In this document: in pieces, positions 52,079 through 61,235 of the stretch
Position numbering within the stretch: position 1 is the first letter of the stretch
How the letters are laid out: each line of letters opens with the position of its first letter
Assembly: GCF_000633255.1 (NCBI RefSeq)
Contig: NZ_AYMJ01000011.1
Coordinates: forward strand, 1 to 64,000
Source: Pseudomonas sp. H1h
GTDB taxonomy: Bacteria; Pseudomonadota; Gammaproteobacteria; Pseudomonadales; Pseudomonadaceae
Direction of reading: 5' to 3'
DNA: 64,000 nt
Made by a program: the position numbers and the translations under genes
Notes under the pieces: generated by a model
The model's input: only the letters and a program-made list of their open reading frames with translations
Database searches by the model: none
What the model was told of the DNA's origin: nothing

Positions 52079-53026
52079 CTATAAAATCCGCCTTTTTGGC
52101 GCGGGCGCAAGGGGTTTGTTGCACAGGTAAATCCCCGCCAGTACCAAGCCGCCGCCCAGGCACAGGGTCAATGTCAGCTGTTCGCCGAGCAACAGCGCGC
52201 CGAGCACCACCGCCGTCAACGGATTCAGCGCAATGAACACGCCGGAACGGGTCGCCCCGATTTTGCGGATGCCGTCGTAATAGCCGATGTAGGCCAGCGC
52301 CGAGCCGAGCACGCCGAGGTAGATCAGGCTCAGCCACTGTGGCGTGCCGAGGCTGATCAAGGCTGCCCCGCTCACTTCGCCGCGCATTACCGCCAGCCCC
52401 CATAGCATCACGGTGCCGATCAACACCGAGAACGTCACGGTCTGCAGTGGGCCGAGGGACCGGTTCAGACCTTGGGAGAACAGCGAGTAGACACCCCACC
52501 CCACTACGCAGCCGAGAATCAATAGATCGCCGATCCACGCGTCAGGTGTCGTCGCAAGCAATTGCGGATTGCGGCTGACAATCACCAGACTGGCGCCGGC
52601 GATGCACAGCGCGATGCCAGCGACTTTCACCCGCCCCAGGCGTTCTTTGAACAGCAACCATGAGGCGAGGCCGATCACTGCCGGATTCAAAGCAACAATC
52701 AACGAAGCACGCGAGGCGTTGATGTAGTGCAAGCCATAAAAGAAGCACAGGTTGTAGAAGAAAATTCCGAAGAACCCCAGCAGCGTCAGTTGCAGCCATT
52801 GTCGGGGCGTTGGCCGCGCCAGCGGGATTCGCGCGATCCATAGAAACCCCAGCAGCGCCGCACTGGCGAGCAGGAAACGCAGGCTGGCGGCGAACAGCGG
52901 GCTGAGGCTGCCCGCCAGAAAACGCCCGGCGACAAAGGTCCCGCCCCAAATCATGGTGACCGCTGCAAGGGTTAGATAAACCGGGCGGTCGGAGGCTGTT
53001 GTGTGGGTTTGCTCAACGTTACGCAT
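52079..53026 (-). CDS. EamA/DMT family transporter
   Basis: A 315-residue membrane protein with about ten TM helices in two EamA repeats (LAAVTMIWGGTFVAGRFLAG in the first and GWGVYSLFSQGLNRSLGPLQ in the second; ALNPLTAVVLGALLLGEQL closes the second). I start at MRNVEQTHTT, with GGAG close upstream. It exports small metabolites or amino acids by family; no specific substrate is evident. It is divergent from a LysR regulator with a 78-bp shared promoter region, so that regulator probably controls it. Confidence 0.88.
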   Translation of the reverse strand: MRNVEQTHTTASDRPVYLTLAAVTMIWGGTFVAGRFLAGSLSPLFAASLRFLLASAALLGFLWIARIPLARPTPRQWLQLTLLGFFGIFFYNLCFFYGLHYINASRASLIVALNPAVIGLASWLLFKERLGRVKVAGIALCIAGASLVIVSRNPQLLATTPDAWIGDLLILGCVVGWGVYSLFSQGLNRSLGPLQTVTFSVLIGTVMLWGLAVMRGEVSGAALISLGTPQWLSLIYLGVLGSALAYIGYYDGIRKIGATRSGVFIALNPLTAVVLGALLLGEQLTLTLCLGGGLVLAGIYLCNKPLAPAPKRRIL

Positions 53027-53104
53027 GACGCTCCAAACGAAGGAAGCTGAAGGATGGCGTATCATTCACTTCATTTCTTGTCATCGTAAAATGAGCAAAT
53101 ACTC

Positions 53105-53977
53105 ATGACCCTCACTCAACTGGAGATCTTCTCGCTGGTCGCGCAACTGCGCGGTTTCACCCTCGCCGCCCATCGCCTGGGGATTTCGCAGTCGGCGGTG
53201 TCGCACGCGCTGAAGTCGCTGGAGCAGGAGCTGGGGGTCGAACTGTTACGCCGGCATCAGTCGCAGGTCGAACTCACCGACATCGGCGAGCAATTGCTGC
53301 AGCGCGGGCGGGCCATGCTTGGCCTGGCCAACACCTTGCGCCAGGAAGCGGCCGATGCGCGCGGCATGAAAAGCGGCACGTTGCGCATCGGCTCGTTCGG
53401 CCCGACCTCGTCGATCAAGTTGCTGCCGCCGATTCTCCGCCACTATCGCCAAGCGCATCCGGGCATCGAAGTGCACATTGATGAAGGGCCGGATCGGCAG
53501 ATTGTCCAGTGGCTGGAAGAACGGCGAATCGACATCGGTTTTGTGGTGCTGCCCGAGGATCGTTTCGATACCTTTGCCCTGACCGCAGACCAGATGGTCG
53601 CACTGCTGCCGGTCAATCATCCATTGGCCGCGTCACCCGCACTGAGCCTCAAGGACTTGTGCGCCGATCCGTTTGTGCTGACCGAGGCTGGCTCCTCGGA
53701 GCTGGTTTCACGCTTGTTCAATGCCGCGCGCCTGCAACCGAACATCCGCTATCGTTGCTCGCAACTGCTCAGCACGCTGGATGTCGTTGGGCGTGGCGAG
53801 GCGATCACTATCGTCGCCGAAGGCTCCTTACCGGACGCTGCAACGCAGCGCTATGTAAAGAAGCCACTGTTGCCCGCCGTGCAGCGCCAGATCGGCCTTG
53901 CCGTCCTCGATCAGCGCCAGGCATCTCCGGCCACGCTGGCCTTTATCGAACTGGCGACACAGATCCATCAACCGTGA
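53105..53977 (+). CDS. LysR family transcriptional regulator
   Basis: A 290-residue LysR-type regulator with the standard N-terminal reading TLTQLEIFSLVAQLRGFTLA and recognition helix region ISQSAVSHALKSLEQELGVE. The effector domain begins near residue 90 (LRIGSFGPTSSIKLLPPILR) and ends VQRQIGLAVLDQRQ. It is divergent from the EamA transporter gene, the usual arrangement of a LysR regulator and its target. No ligand can be inferred. Confidence 0.9.
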   Translation: MTLTQLEIFSLVAQLRGFTLAAHRLGISQSAVSHALKSLEQELGVELLRRHQSQVELTDIGEQLLQRGRAMLGLANTLRQEAADARGMKSGTLRIGSFGPTSSIKLLPPILRHYRQAHPGIEVHIDEGPDRQIVQWLEERRIDIGFVVLPEDRFDTFALTADQMVALLPVNHPLAASPALSLKDLCADPFVLTEAGSSELVSRLFNAARLQPNIRYRCSQLLSTLDVVGRGEAITIVAEGSLPDAATQRYVKKPLLPAVQRQIGLAVLDQRQASPATLAFIELATQIHQP

Positions 53978-54092
53978 GCAGCACAAGCGTCAACGGCCAT
54001 CTATCATCCCTTCTGACTCCGCTGGTTTTCACAGGCGCGCCGTTGCCAGGCCTGCATTCGAGAGTTTCACCCTATCGCATCAGGATGCGCCC

Positions 54093-55628
54093 ATGCCCTT
54101 GACCGTCAGACCCCGCCGCAAACGTAGCGTGCGCATCATTGTGACCTCGCTTTGTGGTCTGCTGCCCGTCCTGTTGGGCAGCGCGATTCTGTATATGCAG
54201 GCCCAGCGCACCTTGCAACAGAGCACGCAAAACACCGCCGACGAGGCGCTGCGTCAGTTCGAATTGATGCTCGACAACACCGCCCAGGCCGCCAGTGATC
54301 TACTGCCCTTGGCCGGCCAGCCCTGCGAGAACGTAAAACTGGCATTACGCGAACAGGTGACCCGTCGACCCTTCGTGCGCTCGACCAATCTGGTGTGGGA
54401 TAACAACCTTTATTGCAGCTCGTTGTTCGGTGAGTTCAAGGAAGCCGTGAACCCGGGCGACTACACCCAGGGCAAACTGTGGTTGATGAACGGCAACCCC
54501 GTCACCCCGAACACCGCGCTGTTGGTGTATCGGCTCAGCGAAGGTCGCGGCGGCGCACTGACCACGCTCGATGGCTACCACCTGAGCAACGTGCTGCGCC
54601 TGATTGGTCGGCAGACGCTGTTGTTGCTGCAGGTCGGCGACAATTGGCTGTCGGCCGATGGCAAGGTGCATCAGGGTGCGCTGCCAGCATTGCCGGTGGC
54701 GCAGAGCATGCTGGCGTCTTCGCGCTACGCCTTCAGTGTCAGCGCCGGTTTCCCGCCAGGCGAGACCTGGCGCTACATGGCCGACGAGTACCCGCCGTTG
54801 TTCAGCCTGCTGATATTTTTCGGGGTGATTTCGGGCGCTATCGGCCATGTCCTGCAACGGCGTTCCACCTCGCCCAGCCATGAAATGCTCCGCGCACTGG
54901 AGGCCGGCGAGTTCATCCCGTACTTCCAGCCGGTGGTGCATGGCGACAGCAAGAAGTGGTCCGGCGCTGAAGTGCTGATGCGCTGGAAGCACCCCAAGGA
55001 AGGTCTGGTGCGCCCGGACCTGTTCATCCCGTTCGCCGAACATTCGGGCCTGATCGTGCCCATGACCCGCGCGCTGATGCAGCAGACCGCAGCCCTGCTC
55101 GGCCCGCTGTCCCCGGACTTCGACAAGCCCTTCCACATCGGCATCAACATCACTGCCAGTCACTGTCAGGACCTGCAACTGGTCGACGACTGCCGCGAGT
55201 TTCTCGCTGCATTTGCGCCCGCCAGCGTCAGCCTGGTACTGGAGTTGACCGAGCGCGAACTGATCGAGCCAACCGACATTACGCACCAGTTGTTCGAGCA
55301 GTTGCATACGCTGGGTGTGATGATCGCCATTGACGACTTCGGTACCGGGCACTCGAGCCTGGGCTACCTGCGAACATTCAACGTCGACTTTCTCAAGATC
55401 GACCAAAGCTTCGTCGCGATGATCGGAATTGATGCGCTGTCACGGCATATTCTGGACACGATTATCGAACTTTCGGCCAAGCTCGATCTGGGTATTGTTG
55501 CCGAAGGTGTAGAAACTCAGGCACAGGCCGATTATCTGACTGCACACCACGTCAACTTCCTGCAGGGCTATCTGTTCGGGAAACCCATGCCCGGCGCCGA
55601 CTTCATCGCTGCATTAAGTGACCATTAA
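54093..55628 (+). CDS. CSS-motif EAL-domain cyclic-di-GMP phosphodiesterase
   Basis: A 511-residue membrane enzyme. TM1 is at about residues 15-35 and TM2 near 240-258 (PLFSLLIFFGVISGAIGHVL). The periplasmic domain between them has the CSS motif (YCSSLFGEF) and a partner cysteine (AGQPCENVK), a redox-sensing module in this family. The C-terminal EAL domain has GAEVLMRW (EVL in place of EAL), ELTERELIE, DDFGTGHSSLGYL, VDFLKIDQSFV and AEGVETQAQADYL. All catalytic positions appear present, so hydrolysis of c-di-GMP is likely. The start is ATG 54093; the longer frame overlaps the LysR gene. Confidence 0.9.
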   Translation: MPLTVRPRRKRSVRIIVTSLCGLLPVLLGSAILYMQAQRTLQQSTQNTADEALRQFELMLDNTAQAASDLLPLAGQPCENVKLALREQVTRRPFVRSTNLVWDNNLYCSSLFGEFKEAVNPGDYTQGKLWLMNGNPVTPNTALLVYRLSEGRGGALTTLDGYHLSNVLRLIGRQTLLLLQVGDNWLSADGKVHQGALPALPVAQSMLASSRYAFSVSAGFPPGETWRYMADEYPPLFSLLIFFGVISGAIGHVLQRRSTSPSHEMLRALEAGEFIPYFQPVVHGDSKKWSGAEVLMRWKHPKEGLVRPDLFIPFAEHSGLIVPMTRALMQQTAALLGPLSPDFDKPFHIGINITASHCQDLQLVDDCREFLAAFAPASVSLVLELTERELIEPTDITHQLFEQLHTLGVMIAIDDFGTGHSSLGYLRTFNVDFLKIDQSFVAMIGIDALSRHILDTIIELSAKLDLGIVAEGVETQAQADYLTAHHVNFLQGYLFGKPMPGADFIAALSDH

Positions 55629-55687
55629 CTAAAATGAATTAACCCCGGGCGCTGCGAGCCGACGCACCAAATTGATACAAAACACCA

Positions 55688-55713
55688 CTGTTGTTACATG
55701 ACGACAACAACAG
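55688..55713. repeat. Short inverted repeat upstream of the MvaU-like gene
   Basis: CTGTTGTT, 10-bp spacer, AACAACAG, within the AT-rich 235-bp region before the H-NS-like gene. It may be a regulator site. I see no gene in 55629-55863 that I can support. Confidence 0.4.
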
Positions 55714-55863
55714 GATTTACTCTTGGCGCATTAACTACTACAATTTTTTCAGCCTGTGCAAGATTGGCAGGTGAGCCATTTATCACCGAGTCGCTTCAAG
55801 GCTCTTGGCTTATAGCTTTGTTTGCGGTTGGTATCAGCCAAACACACTATTGGAGTAAAGATA

Positions 55864-56229
55864 TTGTCCAGACTCGCTGAATTTCGTGCAGCTGAAAAGG
55901 CCCTTCAGGAACAGCTCAAGCAGTTGGAATCGCTGAAGAACGATGCCGGGCTCAAGAAAGAAATCGAATTCGAAGAAAAGCTCCAGGGGCTGATGAAAAC
56001 CTACGGCAAAGGCCTGAAAGACATCATCGCCATCCTCGATCCGAACCCGGGCAAATCCGGCCTGCAAGTGTCTGCCGCACCGAAAACCCGCCGCGCTCGC
56101 GTGGTCAAGGTCTATCAGAACCCGCACACTGGTGAACTGATCGAAACCAAGGGCGGCAACCACCGTGGCCTGAAAGCCTGGAAGGAACAGTACGGTGCAG
56201 CCACCGTTGATTCCTGGTTGCGCGGTTGA
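55864..56229 (+). CDS. MvaT/MvaU-family H-NS-like nucleoid protein
   Basis: A 121-residue xenogeneic-silencing protein. The N-terminal coiled coil for oligomerisation reads SRLAEFRAAEKALQEQLKQL (TTG start at 55864 with GGAG 8 nt upstream). The flexible linker follows LDPNPGKSG, and the C-terminal AT-hook-like DNA-binding domain contains YQNPHTGELIETKGGNHRGL and ends VDSWLRG. The SRLAEFRAAEKAL start is more like MvaU/MvaV than MvaT (which begins SLINEYRATEEAI), so I give no symbol. Its AT-rich upstream region suggests self-binding. It would be expected to coat AT-rich segments such as 27573-34300. Confidence 0.9.
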   Translation: MSRLAEFRAAEKALQEQLKQLESLKNDAGLKKEIEFEEKLQGLMKTYGKGLKDIIAILDPNPGKSGLQVSAAPKTRRARVVKVYQNPHTGELIETKGGNHRGLKAWKEQYGAATVDSWLRG

Positions 56230-56246
56230 TCTTGCGTCAACAAACA

Positions 56247-56274
56247 AGCCCTGCATTATGCAGGGCTTTTTTTT
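56247..56274 (+). terminator. Rho-independent terminator of the MvaU-like gene
   Basis: AGCCCTGCAT-T-ATGCAGGGCT followed by a run of eight T: a 10-bp stem with textbook form. The rest of the 56275-56447 gap shows nothing I can name. Confidence 0.93.
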
Positions 56275-56447
56275 GGACAATATCTAACAAAAGCAACGAT
56301 TTCCCTTGGGCTAGTTATGAAGCGGCTTTAACAGCCACAAGACGCGCGGCTAAACATTTTGCGCCGGGATGTTACCAGCGTAACCTGCGCTAACTTTGTG
56401 CTTAATGCCTTCGGGTATCTAACGGCCACCGGTCAGCGAACAGAGGC

Positions 56448-56966
56448 TTAAAGTTTCAAGCTGTTTCTCGCGGCGACTATTTCGTCGGCGCTGGCCTTAT
56501 AAACCTCAGCCTGACCGGCGTAAGAAAGTACATAAGCCTTATCCGCCTCGACCGCAGCGACCAATGTTTGCGACAACACATGACGGCCGTTTTCGGTGAT
56601 CGTGCAGGTGGTCTCCAGTGCATCGAGAGCGCCGAGTTTTGCCGGGTGCACCTTGTTGCAAACACTCTGATAACCGCCCTGGAAGAAGTCTTTCTGAATC
56701 GACTTGCGCATCTCCAGCAGAACACCCGGCACATTGACCTGATGGCCAGCCTCGACCTGGGTCATGGTCAACTCCATCACCATGACCTGATTGCCGTCGG
56801 CGTCGTTTTTCACCGCACGCTGGCGGGACACTTGCGGCGGTGTGTCGGGCAATGCCTGGACCTCCCAACCGGCAGGCCAGGTGATACTCGGCTGATCCGC
56901 CAGTGCCGGAACGGCCAGCAGCGACGAGAAAAGGACAACGAACAGCGCTTTGAACGGTCGGATCAT
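56448..56966 (-). CDS. Exported protein, DUF4946-like
   Basis: A 172-residue protein with a Sec signal peptide (MIRPFKALFVVLFSSLLAVPALA, cut before DQPSITWPAGW). The mature part begins with the WPAGWEVQALPD phrase and has two cysteines (QSVCNKVHPAK, ETTCTITENG) likely to form a disulphide. It resembles the Pseudomonas DUF4946 group, which has no known function. I start at MIRPF rather than four codons earlier. It is monocistronic and divergent from gloA. Confidence 0.8.
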   Translation of the reverse strand: MIRPFKALFVVLFSSLLAVPALADQPSITWPAGWEVQALPDTPPQVSRQRAVKNDADGNQVMVMELTMTQVEAGHQVNVPGVLLEMRKSIQKDFFQGGYQSVCNKVHPAKLGALDALETTCTITENGRHVLSQTLVAAVEADKAYVLSYAGQAEVYKASADEIVAARNSLKL

Positions 56967-57105
56967 TACCAGAGGCACTCGCAGATTGAGCAGTAAAGTC
57001 TGAGGCCGGCCCGTTCACAGAGCAAGCCGCGCATTCGGTTTGGCGATGCCGGCCCGCATGCGTATCATTGCGCCCATTCACTCGCCCCATTGTTACGGAG
57101 GGCCT

Positions 57106-57627
57106 ATGAGCCTGCACGAACTGAACACTTTCCCCGGCGTTACCGCCACCCCGGACAGCGCAACCCGCAACTTCGTCTTCAACCACACCATGCTGCGTGT
57201 GAAAGACATCACTCAGTCGTTGGACTTCTACACCCGCGTACTGGGTTTCTCACTGGTCGAGAAGCGTGACTTTCCGGAAGCCGAATTCAGCCTGTACTTC
57301 CTCGCTCTGGTCGACAAGGCGCAGATCCCGGCCGACGCCGCTGCCCGCACCGAGTGGATGAAGTCGATTCCCGGCATCCTCGAACTGACCCACAACCACG
57401 GCACCGAAAACGACGCCGAATTCGCCTATCACAACGGCAACACCGACCCGCGTGGTTTCGGCCACATCTGCATCTCGGTGCCGGACATCGTTGCTGCGTG
57501 TGCACGTTTTGAAGAGCTGGGTTGTGATTTCCAGAAGCGCCTGACTGACGGCCGCATGAAAAGCCTGGCGTTCATCAAGGACCCGGATGGCTACTGGGTT
57601 GAAATCATTCAGCCTGCGCCGCTGTAA
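57106..57627 (+). CDS. gloA: Lactoylglutathione lyase (glyoxalase I)
   Basis: A 173-residue glyoxalase I that isomerises the methylglyoxal-glutathione hemithioacetal to lactoylglutathione. Metal and substrate residues occur in [20 protein letters not shown] (His), [12 protein letters not shown] (Glu), [12 protein letters not shown] (His) and [11 protein letters not shown] (Glu). The length is that of the long, zinc-type form with the insert around [21 protein letters not shown] precedes the ATG at 57106. Confidence 0.93.
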   Translation: MSLHELNTFPGVTATPDSATRNFVFNHTMLRVKDITQSLDFYTRVLGFSLVEKRDFPEAEFSLYFLALVDKAQIPADAAARTEWMKSIPGILELTHNHGTENDAEFAYHNGNTDPRGFGHICISVPDIVAACARFEELGCDFQKRLTDGRMKSLAFIKDPDGYWVEIIQPAPL

Positions 57628-57684
57628 CTGACTACATCAATCTCCTGCAGGCTCACTCCTGCAATTGAACATGTGTCAGGCATA

Positions 57685-57714
57685 AAAAAACCCATGATCG
57701 CTCATGGGTTTTTT
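57685..57714. terminator. Bidirectional rho-independent terminator
   Basis: AAAAAACCCATGA, loop TCGC, TCATGGGTTTTTT: a 13-bp stem with A/T runs, serving convergent gloA and ahpF. Confidence 0.94.
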
Positions 57715-57732
57715 CGTTTCAGCGACTGGCGT

Positions 57733-59295
57733 TTACGCCGGAGCCGACGTGCGGATCAAGTGATCGAACGCGCTGAGGGAAGCCTTGGCGCCCTCACCCA
57801 CCGCAATCACGATCTGCTTGTACGGCACGGTGGTCACGTCACCGGCAGCGAAGATGCCCGGGATCGACGTCTCGCCACGGTTGTCGACGATGATTTCGCC
57901 GCGCGGCGACAGCTCGATGGTGCCTTTGAGCCAGTCGGTGTTGGGCAGCAGACCGATCTGCACGAAGATCCCCTCCAGCTCGACGGTGCGCAGTTCATCA
58001 CTGTTGCGATCCTTGTAGCGCAGGCCGTTGACCTTCTCGCCGTTCCCGGTGACTTCAGTGGTTTGCGCACTGGTGATCACGGTGACGTTCGGCAGGCTGT
58101 GCAGTTTGCGTTGCAGTACCGCGTCGGCGCGCAGTTGCACGTCGAACTCCAGCAGCGTCACGTGCGCCACGATCCCGGCCAGGTCGATGGCCGCTTCAAC
58201 GCCGGAGTTACCACCGCCGATCACCGCCACGCGCTTGCCCTTGAACAGCGGGCCGTCGCAGTGCGGGCAGTACGCCACGCCTTTGTTGCGGTATTGCTGC
58301 TCACCTGGCACGTTCATTTCACGCCAGCGCGCACCGGTCGCCAGAATCACGCTCTTGGCTTTGAGGGTCGCGCCGCTGGCGAAGTGGACTTCGTGCAGCT
58401 CGCCGTTCTTGCCCGGGATGAGCTTATCGGCACGTTGCAGGTTCATGATGTCAACGTCGTATTGCTTGACGTGTTCTTCCAGCGCCGTGGCCAGTTTCGG
58501 GCCTTCGGTTTCCTGCACGGAAATGAAGTTCTCGATGGCCATGGTGTCCAGCACCTGACCGCCGAAACGCTCAGCCGCGACACCGGTGCGAATGCCTTTA
58601 CGCGCGGCATAGATCGCTGCCGAAGCACCGGCCGGGCCACCGCCAACCACGAGCACATCAAACGCTTGCTTGGCACTGATTTTCTCGGCCTGACGCTCAA
58701 TGGCGCCGGTGTCGAGTTTGGCGAGGATCTCTTCCAGACCCATGCGGCCCTGACCGAAGTTCTCCCCATTAAGGTAGATGCTCGGCACGGCCATGATCTT
58801 GCGATCGTTGACTTCGTCCTGGAACAGCGCGCCGTCGATGGCAACGTGACGGATGTTCGGATTCAGCACAGCCATCAGGTTCAGCGCCTGGACCACATCC
58901 GGGCAGTTCTGGCACGACAGCGAGAAGTAGGTTTCGAAGGTGAATTCACCTTTGAGCGAACGGATCTGCTCGATCACTTCGGCACTGGCTTTCGATGGGT
59001 GGCCGCCGACTTGCAGCAGGGCCAGCACCAGGGAAGTGAATTCGTGGCCCATCGGGATGCCGGCGAAACGCAGGCTGATGTCGGCCCCCGGGCGATTGAT
59101 CGAGAACGATGGCTTGCGTGCATCGTCACCGTTGTCGATCAAGGTAATCTGGCTCGAAAGACTGGCAACGTCTTTCAGCAGTTCCAGCATTTCACGGGAT
59201 TTCGCACCGTCGTCGAGGGAGGCAACGATCTCGATCGGCTGGGTGACCCGTTCCAGGTACGATTTCAACTGGGCTTTAAGATTGGCGTCCAACAT
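57733..59295 (-). CDS. ahpF: Alkyl hydroperoxide reductase subunit F
   Basis: A 520-residue flavoprotein disulphide reductase that passes electrons from NADH to AhpC. The N-terminal double thioredoxin-like domain has the redox pair in SCQNCPD. Then come the FAD motif [19 protein letters not shown], the catalytic CPHCDG, the NAD-binding [17 protein letters not shown] and the closing FAD motif [15 protein letters not shown]. It is 124 bp downstream of ahpC on the same strand with a terminator-like hairpin between, so read-through probably sets its level below ahpC. Confidence 0.95.
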   Translation of the reverse strand: MLDANLKAQLKSYLERVTQPIEIVASLDDGAKSREMLELLKDVASLSSQITLIDNGDDARKPSFSINRPGADISLRFAGIPMGHEFTSLVLALLQVGGHPSKASAEVIEQIRSLKGEFTFETYFSLSCQNCPDVVQALNLMAVLNPNIRHVAIDGALFQDEVNDRKIMAVPSIYLNGENFGQGRMGLEEILAKLDTGAIERQAEKISAKQAFDVLVVGGGPAGASAAIYAARKGIRTGVAAERFGGQVLDTMAIENFISVQETEGPKLATALEEHVKQYDVDIMNLQRADKLIPGKNGELHEVHFASGATLKAKSVILATGARWREMNVPGEQQYRNKGVAYCPHCDGPLFKGKRVAVIGGGNSGVEAAIDLAGIVAHVTLLEFDVQLRADAVLQRKLHSLPNVTVITSAQTTEVTGNGEKVNGLRYKDRNSDELRTVELEGIFVQIGLLPNTDWLKGTIELSPRGEIIVDNRGETSIPGIFAAGDVTTVPYKQIVIAVGEGAKASLSAFDHLIRTSAPA

Positions 59296-59321
59296 ACGGG
59301 CGATTTCCTTTATTTGAGGCG

Positions 59322-59358
59322 AAAAAAAGCCCGAGCGAATCTCGCCCGGGCATTTTTA
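59322..59358 (-). terminator. Terminator-like hairpin between ahpC and ahpF
   Basis: On the plus strand AAAAAAAGCCCG-A-GCGA ... TCGC-C-CGGGCATTTTT: a 9-bp interrupted stem with A and T runs. On the minus strand it would end or attenuate transcription after ahpC. Confidence 0.75.
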
Positions 59359-59419
59359 TTGGGCGGTGCAGCGTACTTAAGAAGGTGCGGCGTACCGCCC
59401 TGAGTTGCGTGTCACAGAC

Positions 59420-59983
59420 TTAGATCTTGCCGACCAGGTCCAGGGACGGTGCCAGAGTGGCCTCGCCTTCTTTCCACTTGGCTGGGCAAACTTCGCCTGG
59501 GTGAGCAGCGACGTACTGCGCAGCCTTGATCTTGCGCAGCAGTTCGGAAGCGTCACGGCCTACGCCGCCATCGTTCAGTTCAACGATTTTGATCTGGCCT
59601 TCAGGGTTGATCACGAAGGTGCCACGGTCAGCCAGACCAGCTTCTTCGATCAGCACGTCGAAGTTGCGGGAGATGACGTGGGTCGGGTCGCCGATCATGG
59701 TGTATTCGATTTTGCCGATGGCTGGCGAAGTGTTGTGCCAGGCAGCGTGGGCAAAGTGGGTGTCGGTCGAAACGCTGTAGATTTCCACGCCCAGTTTCTG
59801 GAACGCAGCGTAGTTGTCGGCCAGGTCTTCCAGTTCGGTTGGGCAAACGAAGGTGAAGTCGGCTGGGTAGAAGAACACTACGGACCATTTGCCTTTCAGG
59901 TCAGCGTCCGAGACTTGTACGAAGTCGCCGTTTTTGAACGCGGTAGCTTTGAACGGTTTTACTTGGCTGTTGATGATAGGCAT
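59420..59983 (-). CDS. ahpC: Alkyl hydroperoxide reductase subunit C (peroxiredoxin)
   Basis: A 187-residue typical 2-Cys peroxiredoxin that reduces hydrogen peroxide and organic hydroperoxides. Peroxidatic Cys47 is in [13 protein letters not shown] and resolving Cys166 in [10 protein letters not shown]; the conserved Arg is in [10 protein letters not shown]. Start at [11 protein letters not shown] with GGAGA upstream. About 100 bp upstream lies a dyad CTATTA-N11-TAATAG (60084-60106), which could be a regulator site but does not fit the spacing of the OxyR motif well. Confidence 0.95.
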   Translation of the reverse strand: MPIINSQVKPFKATAFKNGDFVQVSDADLKGKWSVVFFYPADFTFVCPTELEDLADNYAAFQKLGVEIYSVSTDTHFAHAAWHNTSPAIGKIEYTMIGDPTHVISRNFDVLIEEAGLADRGTFVINPEGQIKIVELNDGGVGRDASELLRKIKAAQYVAAHPGEVCPAKWKEGEATLAPSLDLVGKI

Positions 59984-60119
59984 TGATGACTCTCCGTCAG
60001 GGTTGTGAATTCGATGGGTGAATCCTACCCACTCACTCGACGGATGGCTCATTGGCAAACCTGATGCTGCTGATTTGTTTTCGCTATTAGCTGACTGTAT
60101 TAATAGAAGAAAACGATAT

Positions 60120-61058
60120 CTACGACGTAAGCGGCTTATCCGTAATCCGAGCCATCCCGTGAAAGGGGCTGGCTTCAACATAGCGCATGGCTGACTTCAT
60201 ATCCTTCCAGCCGACGTAACTCATCAACGACTTCAGATCCCAGCCGCTTTGATGCGCCCACGTGGCAAAGCCGCGCCGCAGTGAGTGGCTGGTGTAGCGT
60301 TCGGCTGAAATCCCGGCGCGCTCCAGCGCCTGGCGCAGCAATGGAATCACGCTGTTGGCGTGCAAGCCCTCCTCGCTCAAATGGCCCCAACGGTCGATCC
60401 CGCGAAACACCGGGCCGCGCACCAACGCCGCTTCGGTGATCCAGTCAATATAAGCCTGCACCGGGCACAGCTTCAGCAGCGCCGGCGCCTGATAGGTCTG
60501 CCCGAGGTTTTCGCGATCGCCCTTGCTGCGCGGCAGATACAAGGTGATGCCGCTACCGGCGTGCGCCTGCACATGTTCAATCTGCAGCCGGCACAGCTCA
60601 TCGCTGCGAAAGCCGCGCCAGAAGCCGAGCAGAATCAGCGCCCGGTCGCGATAGGCCTTGAGCAACTGCGGGCGATCCTGCTGCTGTCGGGCACTGCTGG
60701 CTTCCTGCTCCAGCCAATCGACCACGTGCTGCAGATCGTGCAGTTGCAGCGGCTCGGCCTGTTTCTCCTGCGCCGGATGCAGCGCGCGAATGCCTTTGAA
60801 CACCTTGCGCACCACCGGCGCCTTGGTCGGATCGGCAAAGCCCTGGCTGTTATGCCATTGCGCCAGTGCCGACAGGCGCAGCTTCAGCGTATTGATCGAC
60901 AGCACCCCGGCATGCTCGACCAGGTAACGCGCAACGCTGTCGGCCGTCGCCGGCAGGAAGCCACCCCACTTCACTTCAAAGTGCTCGATTGCCGAGCGAT
61001 AGCTGCGGCGGGTGTTGTCACGGGTGGCGGCTTGCAGATAGCGATCGATATCGCTCAT
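60120..61058 (-). CDS. Tyrosine recombinase, TnpS-like (cointegrate resolution)
   Basis: A 312-residue integrase-family recombinase. The N-terminal SAM-like core-binding domain (about 1-105) includes [20 protein letters not shown]. The catalytic domain has Arg in [14 protein letters not shown], the H-x-x-R box [13 protein letters not shown], and the Tyr nucleophile in [10 protein letters not shown]. The divergent partner at 61236 is a coiled-coil KfrA-like protein. The same divergent pair occurs as TnpS/TnpT in Tn4651, where they resolve cointegrates at a site between the genes. No transposase or inverted-repeat ends are nearby, so this looks like a chromosomal, free-standing copy. Confidence 0.82.
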   Translation of the reverse strand: MSDIDRYLQAATRDNTRRSYRSAIEHFEVKWGGFLPATADSVARYLVEHAGVLSINTLKLRLSALAQWHNSQGFADPTKAPVVRKVFKGIRALHPAQEKQAEPLQLHDLQHVVDWLEQEASSARQQQDRPQLLKAYRDRALILLGFWRGFRSDELCRLQIEHVQAHAGSGITLYLPRSKGDRENLGQTYQAPALLKLCPVQAYIDWITEAALVRGPVFRGIDRWGHLSEEGLHANSVIPLLRQALERAGISAERYTSHSLRRGFATWAHQSGWDLKSLMSYVGWKDMKSAMRYVEASPFHGMARITDKPLTS

Positions 61059-61178
61059 GGGCTGTGTTCTCGCAGACGTACTGATTCAGGGCGCAAAAAA
61101 GCCATTTAAGCACCTGACATTGGGTAATACCAGTATATCCCGCCTCTTTATAATCAATCATTTAACTTTATTTTCAGC

Positions 61179-61218
61179 GTGGTACACTGCGTACTTTGGT
61201 GGCATGTACCACAGTACG
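61179..61218. promoter_or_regulatory. Nested dyads between the TnpS- and TnpT-like genes
   Basis: GTGGTACA (61179-61186) pairs with TGTACCAC (61205-61212), and CGTACT (61190-61195) with AGTACG (61213-61218). TATAAT at 61149-61154 is a possible -10 for the plus-strand gene, so the dyads would lie in its leader. A binding site for the TnpT-like protein, or part of a recombination site, is likely. Confidence 0.5.
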
Positions 61219-61235
61219 AAATGGTAGGAGTTCAC

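Noticed and set aside
55698..55880. 60-codon frame before the MvaU-like gene with one hydrophobic stretch
   Set aside because: No ribosome site before its ATG, it overlaps the start of the MvaU-like gene in another frame, and the AT-rich region is better explained as regulatory DNA.
60084..60106. CTATTA-N11-TAATAG dyad upstream of ahpC as an OxyR site
   Set aside because: The spacing does not fit the ATAG-N7-CTAT-N7-ATAG-N7-CTAT pattern of OxyR, so it is only noted with the ahpC entry.
60120..61058. Tyrosine recombinase as the integrase of a prophage or genomic island
   Set aside because: Neighbours on both sides are core genes (ahpC, gorA), no tRNA attachment site or phage genes are present, and the divergent coiled-coil partner points to a TnpS/TnpT-type module.
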